Shown here one piece after another: positions 10,586-21,571 of a stretch of DNA of 64,000 nt. Positions within the stretch are counted from its first letter, which is position 1. Each line of letters starts with the position of its first letter. Both the position numbers and the translations under genes were made by a program. The stretch is taken from the NCBI GenBank assembly GCA_932521035.1, contig OW051496.1, forward strand, positions 4,216,001 to 4,280,000. Reading direction: 5' to 3'. This DNA is from Oscheius dolichura. Taxonomy: Eukaryota; Nematoda; Chromadorea; Rhabditida; Rhabditidae. Below the pieces are notes generated by a model that did not search any database, was not told where the DNA came from, and saw only the letters and a program-made list of their open reading frames with translations.

Positions 10586-12775
10586 TCATAACTCATTTAG
10601 TGGTAAATTGACCGCTAACTCTTTAACAACATCGCTAAGGAAGGAACGATATGTTAAGGTTTTTTCGTGAAATTCTTCGTCTTTTTCAACACAAATGTCG
10701 GACATTTTCTCATATGATAAGTCCTGGAAAATTTCAATGATTAGATGAACTAAATCTGTAATAAAATATCAAAAATGTCAACGCTTTCGACAGTGCAGTT
10801 TATGCATAATTGGAGATAGCCATGAATTGATGAATTAATGAGCCCAAATCTACATAACAAAAACAGAGACTAAGCCGTACATTGAAAGGATAGGAACTTC
10901 GTCAAACAGAAGAAAAATTTGGCTGTTCTATTCTTAATAAGAGCAGGAATGGACCTACCGAATCTGTGGAAATATACCAAACAAAACTTACTGTCCACGA
11001 CCAATTATTTAATACAAACTCCTCAAGAAAAAGTAGTGCGAAAACTCCACAGTCATCATCATTTGGCTGTTTCGGTAGCTTGTCACATACGACTTTTCTA
11101 GGAAGAACATAAGGTTGAAGAAATGAAACATACACACATCCGTATCTTGTATTTGGATACTCTTCAATATTAAATAACATGAGAACAAGCCACCATCTAA
11201 TGCAATCATAAACATCTTGATGGATACCATTTAGGATCTCTCTAAAAGTAAATATGGATAGCTTAAAATAAATTAAAGATCTAATGACAGTATTTCATTT
11301 TTATATCTATTTAATCAAACGAACCTTACTGATTCATCGCCTGTTTTGGAATCCATAATGAGAATTCGACAGCGCTGCTTAGGTGATTCTAGATCTATGG
11401 AATATTCTGAGTCAATGTCAAGCAGAGCATACATTGGTTTGTGGATAAGTACAAGGAGCCTAGAAAACTTTTCAAAAGCAGTGCAAATCTATACCAATGC
11501 TTTTTAATTATAACAGGAATGACAATCAGTTCTTTTTTAAATATCGGCACACCACGACAGATACCAGCTTTGGTTGGATATATTTCATGCATAATTTTTG
11601 AATACTGAAACATTCGTTACTAAAACATTTGAAAAACTTACATTGTCAATAGTAACCGTTTGTAATAAAGTATTATATTTAAATATTTTCTGAAAGAACA
11701 TAGAATCGTAGAATATGACATTATTATTCCTAAATGAGCAGTAATTACAAGAGAAATCTGCCTAAGCACCACTCTGGAAATTGTGAAAGCCTCTCTTGCA
11801 AAAAGTATTCAAGCATGATGTCCATAAGACTGGTACACAGCCATCCTTTCGGTTCTAAGCTCTGCACGAGATACTGATGCATCACTGTTTTACGCTGGCC
11901 ATCCTTGAACTGTACGACAATTTGATCTAGTTCGAAGTCGTCCTTAAATATATGCATTAGCATTTTATATTGAAAAAAAAATTACACTATCATTCAAATC
12001 TTCCTGGGGTTGTACATTGACTGTATTCTTTTCTAACGTTTTCTCTTCATTAGTCGCAGGAACACCGTTATCGGCAAAGAGATCATACAATAAAATATCG
12101 TCGTAATAAGAACCAACGGTTTGGAAAAACGTTACTGGACAAACTGAATAACAGTATACCACGTCTTAAATCAACTAACGGAGACTAATGCCAACTGAAG
12201 GGCATGATTCCTTGAAGAAATGAAGCAACAATGGTAAACTTTCTTGTTTTTCTTCGCGCAGTGTGAACATAACTTCAAATTGGCTGAATGGGCCAGTAAC
12301 CTCAAATGAATAAGTACTAACCTCTCATTTACCTTTGGTTTTTTCCCTGGCAATGGTGGAATTTTAAATGCAAACCAGAGAAAATCATCGAAAACCACAC
12401 TGTACTGGAATGGTAACCAGTTTACACATCGATAAAAAAACTAACTATAATCTTTGTGACACAACTCGAAGGAAAAGCCCATATTTTTTCTAATTCATCA
12501 TCGATAAAATCTAGTTTAATGTATTTCTTGTCGGAGCAGAAGATGATAGGTCTGGCAACCGTCCGTTCTTTTCCCAGAACTACAAGGGAATACGGCTGAA
12601 ACTTGAAACTAAATGAAAGAATTAATAACACTACCTTTATTGTGAAATGTGAAGGTAGTATGCAAGAAATTGCTCTTGTTTTCCTGTTTCTTGTCATCTG
12701 CAAATACGCACATAAAGCCAGTTGCAAACTAAAGAAACAACAGAGCTTGTAGAAAAGAAAAACCAAATCCATCAT
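10586..12775 (-). CDS. ULP/SENP-type C48 cysteine protease (SUMO or Ub-like protease)
   Basis: Deconjugates or matures SUMO-like modifiers. Twelve small exons are read from about 12775 to the TGA at 10586, roughly 500 aa. The C-terminal half is the protease domain: GWLCTSLMDIMLEYFLQ (substrate-groove start), the catalytic His in KKHW (about 11,500), Asp in ILIMDSKTGDES (about 11,350), the oxyanion Gln in KLPKQPN and nucleophile Cys in DDDCGVFALLFLEEF (about 11,035). All four are present, so it should be active. The N-terminal ~200 residues (SLVVLGKERTVARPIIF, then LPGKKPK) are not recognised and could be a PH-like fold. The open frame runs upstream to 12868 but without an ATG; the start at 12775 (tandem ATG) is the best guess, 12697 the alternative. 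Acceptors are weak and several exons under 100 nt. Confidence 0.75.
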
Positions 12776-12980
12776 TCGGAAAAGTGACGGGTTGAGGTTT
12801 TCTGCACACAGCACCCACGTTGCCCGCGCGCGCAGGTCAGATTTGACTTGCTTCTTTCTCTTCGTCAACTGTTCTCTTTTCTTTGATCCAGTCTTACATT
12901 TTGTACTTTTTTTTTAATATTCTACTGCAGCACAACGCAGTTCGAGAAGTTGCAACGGTGATTCACAGAAGAACCTAGAT

Positions 12981-13023
12981 GTAGACAGAAATGGAACTAG
13001 AAATCTTCAACATTTCTGTCTAC
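12981..13023. repeat. 13-bp perfect inverted repeat, hairpin
   Basis: GTAGACAGAAATG (12981-12993) and its exact complement CATTTCTGTCTAC (13011-13023) are separated by 17 nt. The stem is too short for a typical pre-miRNA. It may be a regulatory hairpin or an element end. Confidence 0.6.
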
Positions 13024-13400
13024 GGAGATCAGTACAGTTCGTGCCACTCCCAGTTTTGTACCATGCCCTTTCACCCATCTGAGACTATCAGCAAGCTCAT
13101 AAGGAGGCATCAACACGTGTTATTTCGGGGAAATGGTCTTGTGACCCTCTGGAAAAGGGCTCAGTATTCCGGAAAAGTAATAAAAGTTGCACATGAAATG
13201 GGAACAGAATCAGATAAGGCATGAACGATACATGAGCAAAGGTTGAGCTCCTATACAATACTTGGAATATTTCGACTGCCTCATTGAATCTGATATTCTT
13301 CACTCTGAACAATCGAAATACAGTGATATATCTTTTAGTATAGCTTTCTTCGTCGACTTACATTTGGCAACAAGCCGACACTTTGGACCCATAAACCGTG

Positions 13401-13958
13401 TTAATGAGCCGGCTGGGAGACCCCCGCAACCTTATCAGAAAAGAAGCACATCCGACGAGCAGATGATTTCGCGGATCGGTCACTAATTACTACAATTCGT
13501 CCTATAATAACTTCAAAAAAATATGTTTTTCTGCAGAAGTTGTTGCTCTTTCGATGTTCCAAATGTTCATTTTTCTGTCCAATTGACTCTTTAGTCAAAG
13601 GATGGCTCGATTGAATGCGTCTATTGAATAATCTTACCCAATCAGGGTGAAGAACCTCGTTTTGCAGCTGCAAACCGGAGATGAATATGTATGGCCGACA
13701 GTAAATAAAGCTGTCAAAGTGGCTCCAAGAGGTCTTTGATACGTCATCCACCATATCGAAATTTACAACCTGTCTGTTTTTCCTTCTCCTCATCCCTTGT
13801 CTTCTCCCCCTTCCGTGCCTCGTAGTGCTGTGCACTCCAGTTGAACAAAAGACCATCTGTCCTCGATTGCTACATTTTGCAAGGGATTTTATTCCGTCAG
13901 CAGTGCCTCGTCTCAATTGCCCTTTTCGACGTAGACGAAGTCTTTGTTTCCAGCGCAT
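13401..13958 (-). CDS. Unassigned ORF, 185 aa
   Basis: A single open frame from ATG at 13958, with a very basic N-terminus (MRWKQRLRLRRKGQLRR) of the sort seen in mitochondrial targeting or ribosomal proteins. I recognise no family, and there is no convincing TATA or splice evidence. It could be a chance ORF. The surrounding 12.9-14.5 kb otherwise shows only two TATAAATAG motifs. Confidence 0.25.
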   Translation of the reverse strand: MRWKQRLRLRRKGQLRRGTADGIKSLAKCSNRGQMVFCSTGVHSTTRHGRGRRQGMRRRKNRQVVNFDMVDDVSKTSWSHFDSFIYCRPYIFISGLQLQNEVLHPDWVRLFNRRIQSSHPLTKESIGQKNEHLEHRKSNNFCRKTYFFEVIIGRIVVISDRSAKSSARRMCFFSDKVAGVSQPAH

Positions 13959-14289
13959 CTTTTGCCATTTCCGTCGCTAGTGACAATGACTCAGACTCCG
14001 CCCAGTAGAAAATGACTCAAGGATGCCGCTGATAACCCACGAAGGCGCTGTTATTCGACTCTTTTTTATTTCATAAGCAGCAGGCTGTCAATTTCTCCTT
14101 TTCCACTAATTTTAGCATTACAAAATATTCTCAATTTTCTATGAACGTTGCCGGTGCCGGCTGGAACTACTCTTCTGCAGAATTGTATGTAGAAGAAGCG
14201 TAAACAAGGAGAAAATGGGAAGGAGGGGTTAATATCCGTCCGCACTCTCTCCTCCTTCAATAACTCCATCTTTTTTTATTTGCTTGTGT

Positions 14290-14365
14290 TATAAATAGCC
14301 CCCTGCTCGCCCCTAATAGCCAATTGGGACTTTCCGGAGGCTCAAAAGTGCACCTCTATAAATAG
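14290..14365 (+). promoter_or_regulatory. Two TATAAATAG boxes
   Basis: TATAAATAG occurs at 14290-14298 and again at 14357-14365. The second lies about 190 bp before the start codon of the secreted-protein gene at 14548 and is a likely core promoter. Confidence 0.45.
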
Positions 14366-14547
14366 TGGATCACCCTCCACCGTTCCCAATGTCTCTTTCT
14401 TCATACCCTTTTCTTTATGCTTTTCCTCTACCCATAAAATGATAAATTCAAATATTCTTGTTCCAGCGGCTCCTTTCTCATAGACACCGTATTCTGTTTG
14501 TACTCTCCCGATAAGCTCGACACATTCCATCCCTCTCTATTTGGCCA

Positions 14548-16227
14548 TGCTGCGTTGTTTCATCTTTTTCGGTGAGTCAATTATTTTTTGTCTTTTTAGC
14601 AGCAAAAGAATATCTACAAAAGGTGATAATGGTCAGCAAAGACGCTTCCGGCCACTGCTTCCTTTTTTTCACTTTCACCGCCGGAAATTCCTGATATTCG
14701 ATATCTTTCTGACGTTATTCTTCTATTTCAATATCAAAATTTTGCGGATTCTTCAAATCAAGGTTTCTACCTATTATTCTATAATTTCACAAGAAGAAAA
14801 TTTGGAATTTACTTTGCTTACCAGCAGAGGAAACCAGTAAAAATAAGAGAATCGGTTGAAAACGTTTCGAAATTTGTTTAAATGCCGATGGCGAGAGAAA
14901 ACAGATAAGAATATTTAATCAAGCTGAGTCCATTAGCGCCCAGCCCAGAAACAGCTGATTGACTGACCGGGTGGCAGCCATAACTATTCCCTAAAAAAAA
15001 ATAAGAATATGATATTTCAGCTTTATTAGCGACGCTGTATGGGCAACACCATAAAAAGCAGAGGAGTTTCTTCAACAGTGGGGACTCGTCGGAGGACGAG
15101 GTGGTGCCGAACCCGCACCGGATGCAGACGCCGCCGTGTGACCTGCTGTGTGATGCCCAGTGGAAGAGTGACTTCCAGGTGAGAGAGAAAGAACAGATCC
15201 GTCCGTCTGAATTTATGCCCCCCGAATTCCCTGTTATCATGACAATTTTATGCGAATTCCATTGGGCCTCGTTTTCAACGAATCCATGATCGTATCTCGA
15301 AAAGCAACGGCTCGTTAAACGGGGAGCACAAACACGGGAAAAAGAGAGACTGGCATCCGAAATGGGGACAGAGTGCACTAGAGTCCGACTATAATGGACT
15401 CGCCCAGGTCTCCTTCGGCTCCATGTACGACACCTCCTACTTCGACATCCCCCTCGACTACGTCATCCTCGGCTCCAAACAGACACTCAATAGCTTCTGC
15501 TCCATCACCCACCAGGTTATCCCTTCGAGACCCAAATAGACTAAGAGACTTTAGAAGTTCACCTGCTATACCCGGGAATGCGAGATGGAGACGATCCCCT
15601 GGAGTGCCGAGAGGCACATCTGCCAGGACGACCTGGACGGCTTCAAGGGGAACATCAACTGTATGAGGTGGGGGACGACCGGCGGCAGATGAGAATGCCC
15701 GATTACAGTAAGACGTCTCGGATAATCAGGAGGGAATGTACTGATGTGTGTAACAATATCCCGGCGAGACTCAGCCAACAGGAGGTGGCCTTTCTGCGCA
15801 GTCTGCGCCTCTCCACCGTGGAGCATGACACCTTCATAGAACAGAACCAGAACTGCCACTTCGCCGCCTGCCACCAACTCTGCCACGTAGGTCTAGCCAT
15901 CCTCCTGTATTGAATAGTCCTTTAGGAACAGGCCATCATCCACTCGTGTGATGATAGTGAGAGGGACAGGGCGAGGGAACTGATCAAGAACTACTACGAC
16001 GCGTTTATCCAGAACGACTGGCAGGAGATGGTCCGGGGACAGCACGAGAAGCTGTACAGCAGCTTCTGTCGACGGATAACCAAGGGACTCAACGAGGTGG
16101 GCCGTCTGCTGATAGATCAACGAGGATGGCCTTTTAGAACAGCTTCGTGTTGAACATGACCCGGTACAATAACCAGCAGCTGGAGAGGATCAAGAGCGAC
16201 GTCAAGCAGATGCTGGCCGACCTCTAG
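14548..16227 (+). CDS. Secreted Cys-rich protein (CPG-4-like cysteine pattern)
   Basis: Exons 14548-14572, 15021-15178, 15372-15515, 15555-15667, 15709-15886, 15926-16096, 16138-16227; total 292 aa. Joining exons 1 and 2 creates a clean signal peptide (MLRCFIFFALLATLYG). An acidic Ser/Asp segment (NSGDSSEDEVVPN) follows, then paired cysteines: CDLLC, CYTREC, CTDVC, and CHFAACHQLC, and a helical C-terminal half. The CxxxC pairs and an Asp/Ser/Glu-rich leader resemble nematode chondroitin-proteoglycan CPG-4-like secreted proteins, but I match pattern only, not family. Two AATAAA signals near 16446 and 16457. The first intron (448 nt) is much longer than the rest, and the second (193 nt) is also long. 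The ends and splice phases fit well. Confidence 0.65.
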
Positions 16228-16463
16228 CCGCCTACCGTAACCTCTCTCCCTTGTTTGTAATTATCTCTGTAAATCTAGGATGTTCCAATTGTCCCCTCCC
16301 TCTCCTCTCGTCCTCTCTCATCTCTACCCATTCTTGTCATTCAGTACCGGTCCTATCCACCTAGTCCCTGGCGCATATTACAACCACAAGCAAAATCCTC
16401 TCCACCCAAAAAGAAGCGAGTATTCCCAGTATTTATTCAGTCTCTAATAAATCTCTAATAAAG

Positions 16464-18223
16464 TTACAATTCCAATCGTTCGGTCGTCTCTACGTGACGC
16501 GAGCTCTGAGCCCGATTGTGGTCGAGATTCTTGAAATGTTGCGAGTTTTTGAATTGGGTATAGAGGGAGAAGAGCTGGTAGAGCGAGTGGATCCGAGAAT
16601 GGCCAACGGGGATATCGGCCAGGTTACAGCAGAGGTCGGTGAACTCATCCAGGGAACAGTCCAAGTCGGCCGTCGGCAGCTGGCAGTCTCTCTATTAGAA
16701 GAAGGGCAACGGACGCGTACCTTCAGTCCCTGGAGCTTCTTCTCAAAATCTTGTGGCCATTCTTGCATGAGTTTTTCGATGTCCGGCATCGGCCCCTTGA
16801 AATTAACCGACGGCGGTGCCCGGCTCCGATGCAATTCCTAGAAAACGATACCCTTCCTCGGAGATCAATGGTCACCTTGATGTTGGATATCCAGTGGTTG
16901 ATCTCGTCCTTGTTCTGGTCGGCGCGGGTCAGTCTCTTCACCGGGGCGTCTTCTTGAGTCGTCACCTGGAATATCCTCCTTATTACTTCGAGACAGCCGG
17001 GCCGACCTCTTTGGCGGCGCTTCGCATCTGCATGTCCAGGATGGTCGGGTCACTCTGTTTGGCGGCCGGTTCGTCCAGCTGGGTGAGACCGGCATTGTCC
17101 TCCACCTATAAAGGGTAAAGTATTATCTGTTTATAAAGGGAAGGGAGAGCGGCGTCCTACCTGGCACTTCTTTTTGGTCGGCATGGCGTGACTGAGATTA
17201 TAGGCACTCTCTTTGATTATTCCCCAATGTATTATCCTCCCCTCCTCCCAAACAGAGCCGAGCCAATAACCCGCCGGCTTAGTCACCCGGCCCCCGGATT
17301 ACCCACCTCATCCGGCCGTGGTATTTTGATGAACGCGTCGATGTCCCCGATAGCCGGGATAAAGTCCACTGTAAATGGCTGTAGATGAGGCTTGATGTTG
17401 ATGTTCTCCAGTCGCAGGTCCTTCGAGGAGATCAAGTCCACGAGCCACTGCTCGTCCTCCGTCAGCTGGTCAATTGTATCCACTAAAATAGGGGAAGGAG
17501 AAGGGGAGGATGGCCTACTGTCGTCGTCCGACTCCTCAGAGGCGATTGGCTTCATCATGGCGCTGAATGGCTGGGTGATTTTGCTGACCATCTCCTGAAC
17601 GGAGCCCCTCTTCGGCGCTAAAATGTCTCTTGGCCCTTTCCCGTCTGCCGCTCACGTTCTTCCGTCCGGGGCGAATTGACATCCGGCGACGGGAGACCGT
17701 CATCGTCGTCGTCCTCGTCTTCCTCTTTGTACGGGGGCGGGGCCGTCGAGGGATAGGTGGGAGGGGCCTGCCCCCGGATCAGTGCGCTATCTGAACCGTC
17801 TCCTCTCATGTGCAGCTGTTCCTGTTGACCGTTACCAACTGGCAGGGAGTCATCGTCGCTGTCCACCTCCGTGTGGGGGTTCTCCAGCTTCTGAAAATGG
17901 TGGTCACAAACAGGTTTCGGGGCAAAAGGCGCGTTGTCAGGGCGACAGCTGACCAGATCGGGTAACAACCCTCTGAGAATATTGGATTAGTGACGGGGAA
18001 GGGGGCCACTGCGTCAGAGTTTACCCGAATGATCTCCTCCTCGTCCTCGTACGTCGGCCGGTAGCCGGCCGTTTCGCCCAGTGTCGGATCCGTGTTGTCT
18101 TCCACGGGACCAGTCCGTCCTCCACTGAATCGAACTGATTTTCCTAGAACATTTGTACCTTCTCTCGAGTATTCGGGTACCTGTGCTTGGTCGTCGGTCA
18201 AATCGACCAGTCGTTGGCCTCAT
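16464..18223 (-). CDS. IFT46: Intraflagellar transport protein 46 (IFT46 / DYF-6)
   Basis: IFT-B core subunit needed for assembly of cilia. Landmarks shared with human IFT46, in order: VDFIPAIGDIDAFIKIPRPD (about 17,310-17,370), NAGLTQLDEPAAKQSDPT, NHWISNIKELHRSRAPPS, PMPDIEKLMQEWPQDFE, then ADLDCSLDEFTD, and QLFSLYTQFKNSQHFK. Exon joins at about 17306|17106 and in the region of 16,700 keep the phase. The N-terminal ~150 residues are acidic (KEEDEDDDDDGLPSPD) and Pro-rich (PTYPSTAPPPYKEE), like other IFT46 N-termini. The start is ATG at 18223. In nematodes cilia are found only in sensory neurons, so expression there is expected. Confidence 0.9.
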
Positions 18224-18475
18224 CCACGGAGTGACTCCCTTCCTTAACTATAAATTATATTATTATTCTTTTTCTATTTAATTTATGCAAAAAGGAAGAG
18301 AATAGTTTCTATTGCATGTTTATCCATGTGTTCGTGTCAAATCTACAAAAAAAGCAAAATGAAGGTCAATGAAATGGGATAAAAGAAGTAAAACGCGTGT
18401 GTCTGGTGTCATAGCAACGGAAAGGACATGGCGGGACAATGAGATCGGAGCTAAATGAATGACATTCATACCTTG

Positions 18476-18676
18476 TTAGAACAAAAAAAGTAGAATGGGG
18501 GATATCAACATAAAGAAAAGGGAAAAGAAGAGAAACAGGATGATAGACAAAGCTGATGCAAGAAAAGGAAAAAAATATTGGGCGGTCGTTGCGCTATACG
18601 GCTGCTCCGGCGGGTGCTTCGACATTCCCTTGGCGTAGAGTCTGGAGACTGTTCCCCACATTTGGAATGCAGACAT
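18476..18676 (-). CDS. Small single-pass membrane protein, 66 aa
   Basis: One uninterrupted frame from ATG at 18676. Residues 1-30 are polar or basic (MSAFQMWGTVSRLYAKGMSK, then HPPEQPYS); the rest is a long hydrophobic stretch to the C-terminus. A TATATAAG box 67-74 bp upstream supports a real transcript. The layout is like small mitochondrial or ER membrane proteins, but I recognise no family. It may instead splice onward at AACAAG|GTATG near 18475. Confidence 0.4.
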   Translation of the reverse strand: MSAFQMWGTVSRLYAKGMSKHPPEQPYSATTAQYFFPFLASALSIILFLFFSLFFMLISPILLFLF

Positions 18677-18742
18677 CGCGGTCCATTTCGTACTGCGTTA
18701 CCCTAAAGTCGACCAACCACACCCAGAAGCAGGGTCCGCGGA

Positions 18743-18750
18743 CTTATATA
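18743..18750 (-). promoter_or_regulatory. TATA box of the small membrane protein gene
   Basis: TATATAAG on the minus strand about 70 bp upstream of the start at 18676. Confidence 0.5.
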
Positions 18751-18960
18751 ATGATAGGTCCGCCAGCTGCCGAGATTTTACGGGTGCGGCGGCAGCGGAT
18801 TTCGCTTTTCCCCATTCTTCGCGTTTCTTCTTCTTTCTCTACTACTACAAGTTTATCCATGATTGTTTTCGAGTTCTGTCTGTTTACATACTGATATCAA
18901 TGCTTTGTCATGATACTGTCGTCAATAAAAGGAGGAATTTCCGTCTTTGTTGTCTTTAAA

Positions 18961-19439
18961 ATGGCTGGAAGATTACTTCTCCTGTGTACGGTACGTTTCT
19001 CTCTACTTTACCTTATCCAGAGCAGGTTCTAGTGTATTCTGCGAGTTGTCTGCCAACAGAAGAACGAACAGAACTCTCTACTCCCTTCTCTACAGGTTTA
19101 TTTGCTAGTTTTAAAGAAGACGATGGCTTAGAAACAGTAGCGACCAGTGAAGCTCCGACTGCCGTGAGCAAAATAGGGAAGGTTATTAGCCAGGTGACAG
19201 GCGGGTCTCTTTAATTGAAGGCAAACGAGAATCTATTCAGGAAAGGTCAAGGAGGAAGCGGGGGCCATCTATGGTGAGTAGACCGCTGCATCCTCCCCGT
19301 CTAGTCGACTCTTTCAGGGTTCTTCCGGAATCTCCCCATCCCATTCACCCACGACGCCGAGAACAGTACGACAGTAGCTCCTCTCGATCCTCCCCCGACG
19401 GTGCCCGTCTTCCATCCTCCTCCCGTTGAATTTTATTAA
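18961..19439 (+). CDS. Small secreted protein with Pro-rich tail
   Basis: Exons 18961-18990, 19026-19193, 19246-19273, 19318-19439; 115 aa. The start (MAGRLLLLCTVLVYSASC) is a good signal peptide. The mature part is Thr/Ser/Glu-rich (TEERTELSTPFST), then GKVISQ, a GFFRNLPIPFTHDAENST segment with one N-glycosylation site (NST), and a proline-rich C-terminus (PPPTVPVFHPPP). Only one cysteine is present, at the signal-peptide end. The third-exon acceptor (GGAAAG) is non-pyrimidine and was chosen to keep phase. No family recognised. It lies just before another secreted gene on the same strand. Confidence 0.55.
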
Positions 19440-19527
19440 ACAATGCGATAAACTGTTCCGTTTTGTGTTCTCTCCCGATCGGCTTATCCCGATCCCCTCA
19501 ATTGGCTGGATGGAAGTGCATTCTGCC

Positions 19528-20387
19528 ATGTCCCTCCTTGTCTACTGTCCCCTGCTGCTCATCTCCCTTGTCTCCTCCGACAACGTGGCCATTCCTGTCT
19601 TTACCGAGCAGAGTGGGTCATCTTCTTCCTTCTCTCCAAACTGGCCACTTCAGGCTACAACTGCTCATTCCCCTTCATCGACCCTACACTACAGATATCG
19701 AAGGAGGCATATCAGCCACGGGGCAGGGTGGACAACTGCCAGGAGCTGTGTTCAACGGAGACGCTGTTCAATTGTACCTCTTTTACCTGGGCGGGTAGGG
19801 CAGGTTGTGCGAGAGGGGGAGGATGATGGTTCAGGTCCCGGTACACAGTGCACCCTACACGGGCTAGTCTCACTGACTCTCATCAGTCCGAAATACAACT
19901 CTGCCTATAATCTCACCGATTACAATTGCGTTAAGAGCGGGACAGGTCAGTAAGCAGAGGGGCAAGGCCGCCCTCCTTTGGATGCCCGCCCGGCTCTGGC
20001 CCCCTGCCCTAAAAAGAGACTCTTTCAGACCAGACCATCTTCAAGTACTGTATCTTCGAGGACAGGGGCATTTCCATCGCGGCACCCTCCTCTGCCAAGG
20101 TGTTTGCCCATTCTCCTACTCAAATCTCTTTAGGCCTACCCCAAAATGACCCGAGACGACTGCCAGATGGAGTGCGAGATGGACACCTTCACCACGTGTT
20201 CCTCCTACGGCTTCGACGTGAATGCCACCATCGGTTTGTCCCTCTTCTTCCAGGGAAGATGGGCCTCCTTCCAGGAGCCAAAAACTGTATCCTCTTCAAC
20301 CGGGAGAACACGACGACGACGATGGCCCTGGGCGGCTTCCGTTTGTATGAGAACAGATGTCGATTAAAGATGAGTTCGTGTGCCTAG
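19528..20387 (+). CDS. Secreted protein with two PAN/apple-like domains
   Basis: PAN/apple modules bind proteins or glycans outside the cell. Six exons (19528-19612, 19654-19794, 19835-19945, 20029-20099, 20134-20233, 20275-20387), 206 aa, introns mostly 34-41 nt. Signal peptide MSLLVYCPLLLISLVSS. Module 1: NCQELCSTETLFNCTSFTW followed by QCTLHG and a later NC. Module 2: DDCQMECEMDTFTTCSSYGF followed by NCILFN and C-terminal cysteines. Both show the C-x3-C...C-x-S-[FY]...C-x-L spacing of PAN domains. Several NxT/NxS sites. It converges with the ZP gene on the other strand, ending 43 bp from that gene's stop. Confidence 0.65.
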
Positions 20388-20430
20388 CCCCGTCTCTCTC
20401 CTTTTATTGTCCCCCAGCCAAAAAAGATAT

Positions 20431-21521
20431 CTAATATCGAGCATTTGGTCCTTTCTTGTAGTGTCCCGGCGATCCCTGCATATGGATGTGGTGTACCCGG
20501 CCGGGCCGGTTGAAGACGACCTCCCTCGAGTAGGCGTTGTCCCTCTGGATACGGTAGGACGCTCGAACTGCCCGAATTATATAGAAGGCCACGAGGCCCG
20601 AGCAGCAGACGATGGTGATTATAGCCGCGGCGACTATGATCCACCTGGAACGGCGGAGAGGATTGACCCTGGAAAAGGGACTCACATGAGGTTTATCGGG
20701 TTTATCGGGAGGCAGGCATACTTCTTGGCCAGGTCATTACACTGGTCCAGGAATATACACTCCATCTGGCCGCATTGTGTCTTGCCTGGAAATATTGATT
20801 AGGGGTAGTTTTTCTGGGGGAAATTACAGGAATCGATGGAATCGTGACAGATGAGGGGGACTTCTGACGAGCGGAGGACATTTCCCATTTTTGGGCAGCT
20901 GAAATCGGATCGAAGTTAGGGGAAAGCGAGGGAGAAGGAGAGAGAGTTTCCGAGATGATGATCAACAATCGATGGAAACAGAAATAAGAACGAATTGGGC
21001 GGCGGCCGGTGGTGGAACGAGTATTTCTCGTGTGTCCAGCTGACGTGGGTGAGAGGTTACAGCCGGTAGCCGGACACCGGCCCCAGAGGATCGTTTAATC
21101 TGGGAAAACAAGAGGAGACTGTACGGAATACGGTATAACATCTCTATAAGGCTTACTGGACTGAAAATAGCCATTCCATAGACCGTTGTTGGGGATGGCC
21201 CGTGATTCTCTAAGTTGTACTGGACGGCAGACGGATCTTCTGCCAATTGACAACTTCTGGTGCCTTTGGAATTGAACGTCTCTGAACACCTACCATATTT
21301 CCTATTTGCAGAGTAAAACAGTCCTCCTGATCAGCCAAGGCTGCCGTAGATAGCTTTACCCGGGTTGTTTTCCCGCTCCACAGGTTCAATTTGCCGCTGG
21401 CACACTGTTTTTCGAGCAAGCTGATTGATATTCCACGTGAGGATAAGGCATTCCCCTTTGGCAAATGAACTTGGTAAACAGCGTGTGTACCGAAAATGCA
21501 AAGGAGGACAAGCACAGCTGC
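20431..21521 (-). CDS. ZP-domain-like single-pass membrane protein, 5' exon not found
   Basis: Extracellular matrix or cuticle-type protein. The first recognised exon starts after CGCCTCAG at 21522 with a hydrophobic signal segment (VLVLLCIFGTHAV) but no ATG, so a short upstream exon is missing. Downstream: KQCASGKLNLWSGK, EDCFTLQIGNM, then after a 44-nt intron SCFPRLNDPLGPVSG, LCPKMGN, LICHDSIDSCKTQC, ECIFLDQC. These cysteines fit the C-terminal half of a ZP domain. A transmembrane helix (WIIVAAAIITIVCC, then SGLVAFYII) and a ~50-residue basic cytoplasmic tail follow, ending at TAG 20431. ZP-N features are weaker than in the gene at 29.9-33.5 kb. Splice choices were guided by conserved Cys order. 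Confidence 0.55.
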
Positions 21522-21533
21522 CTGAGGCGATGG

Positions 21534-21540
21534 TATAAAG
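21534..21540 (+). promoter_or_regulatory. TATA box of the ShKT gene
   Basis: TATAAAG, 32 bp upstream of the ShKT start codon at 21572 and only 13 bp from the first recognised exon of the opposite-strand ZP gene. Confidence 0.6.
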
Positions 21541-21571
21541 CCGCCGGCTCGTCCTCTTGTCACATTCGGAA

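Noticed and set aside
12776-12868. Upstream extension of the ULP protease frame
   Set aside because: Open but starts at TTG with no ATG; a start at 12775 or 12697 is more likely.
12981-13023. microRNA precursor
   Set aside because: Stem is only 13 bp with a 17-nt loop, too short for a Drosha/Dicer substrate.
17160-17184. Extra IFT46 exon (MPTKKKCQ)
   Set aside because: Including it breaks phase; joining 17307 directly to the VEDNAGL exon keeps both phase and the spacing seen in human IFT46.
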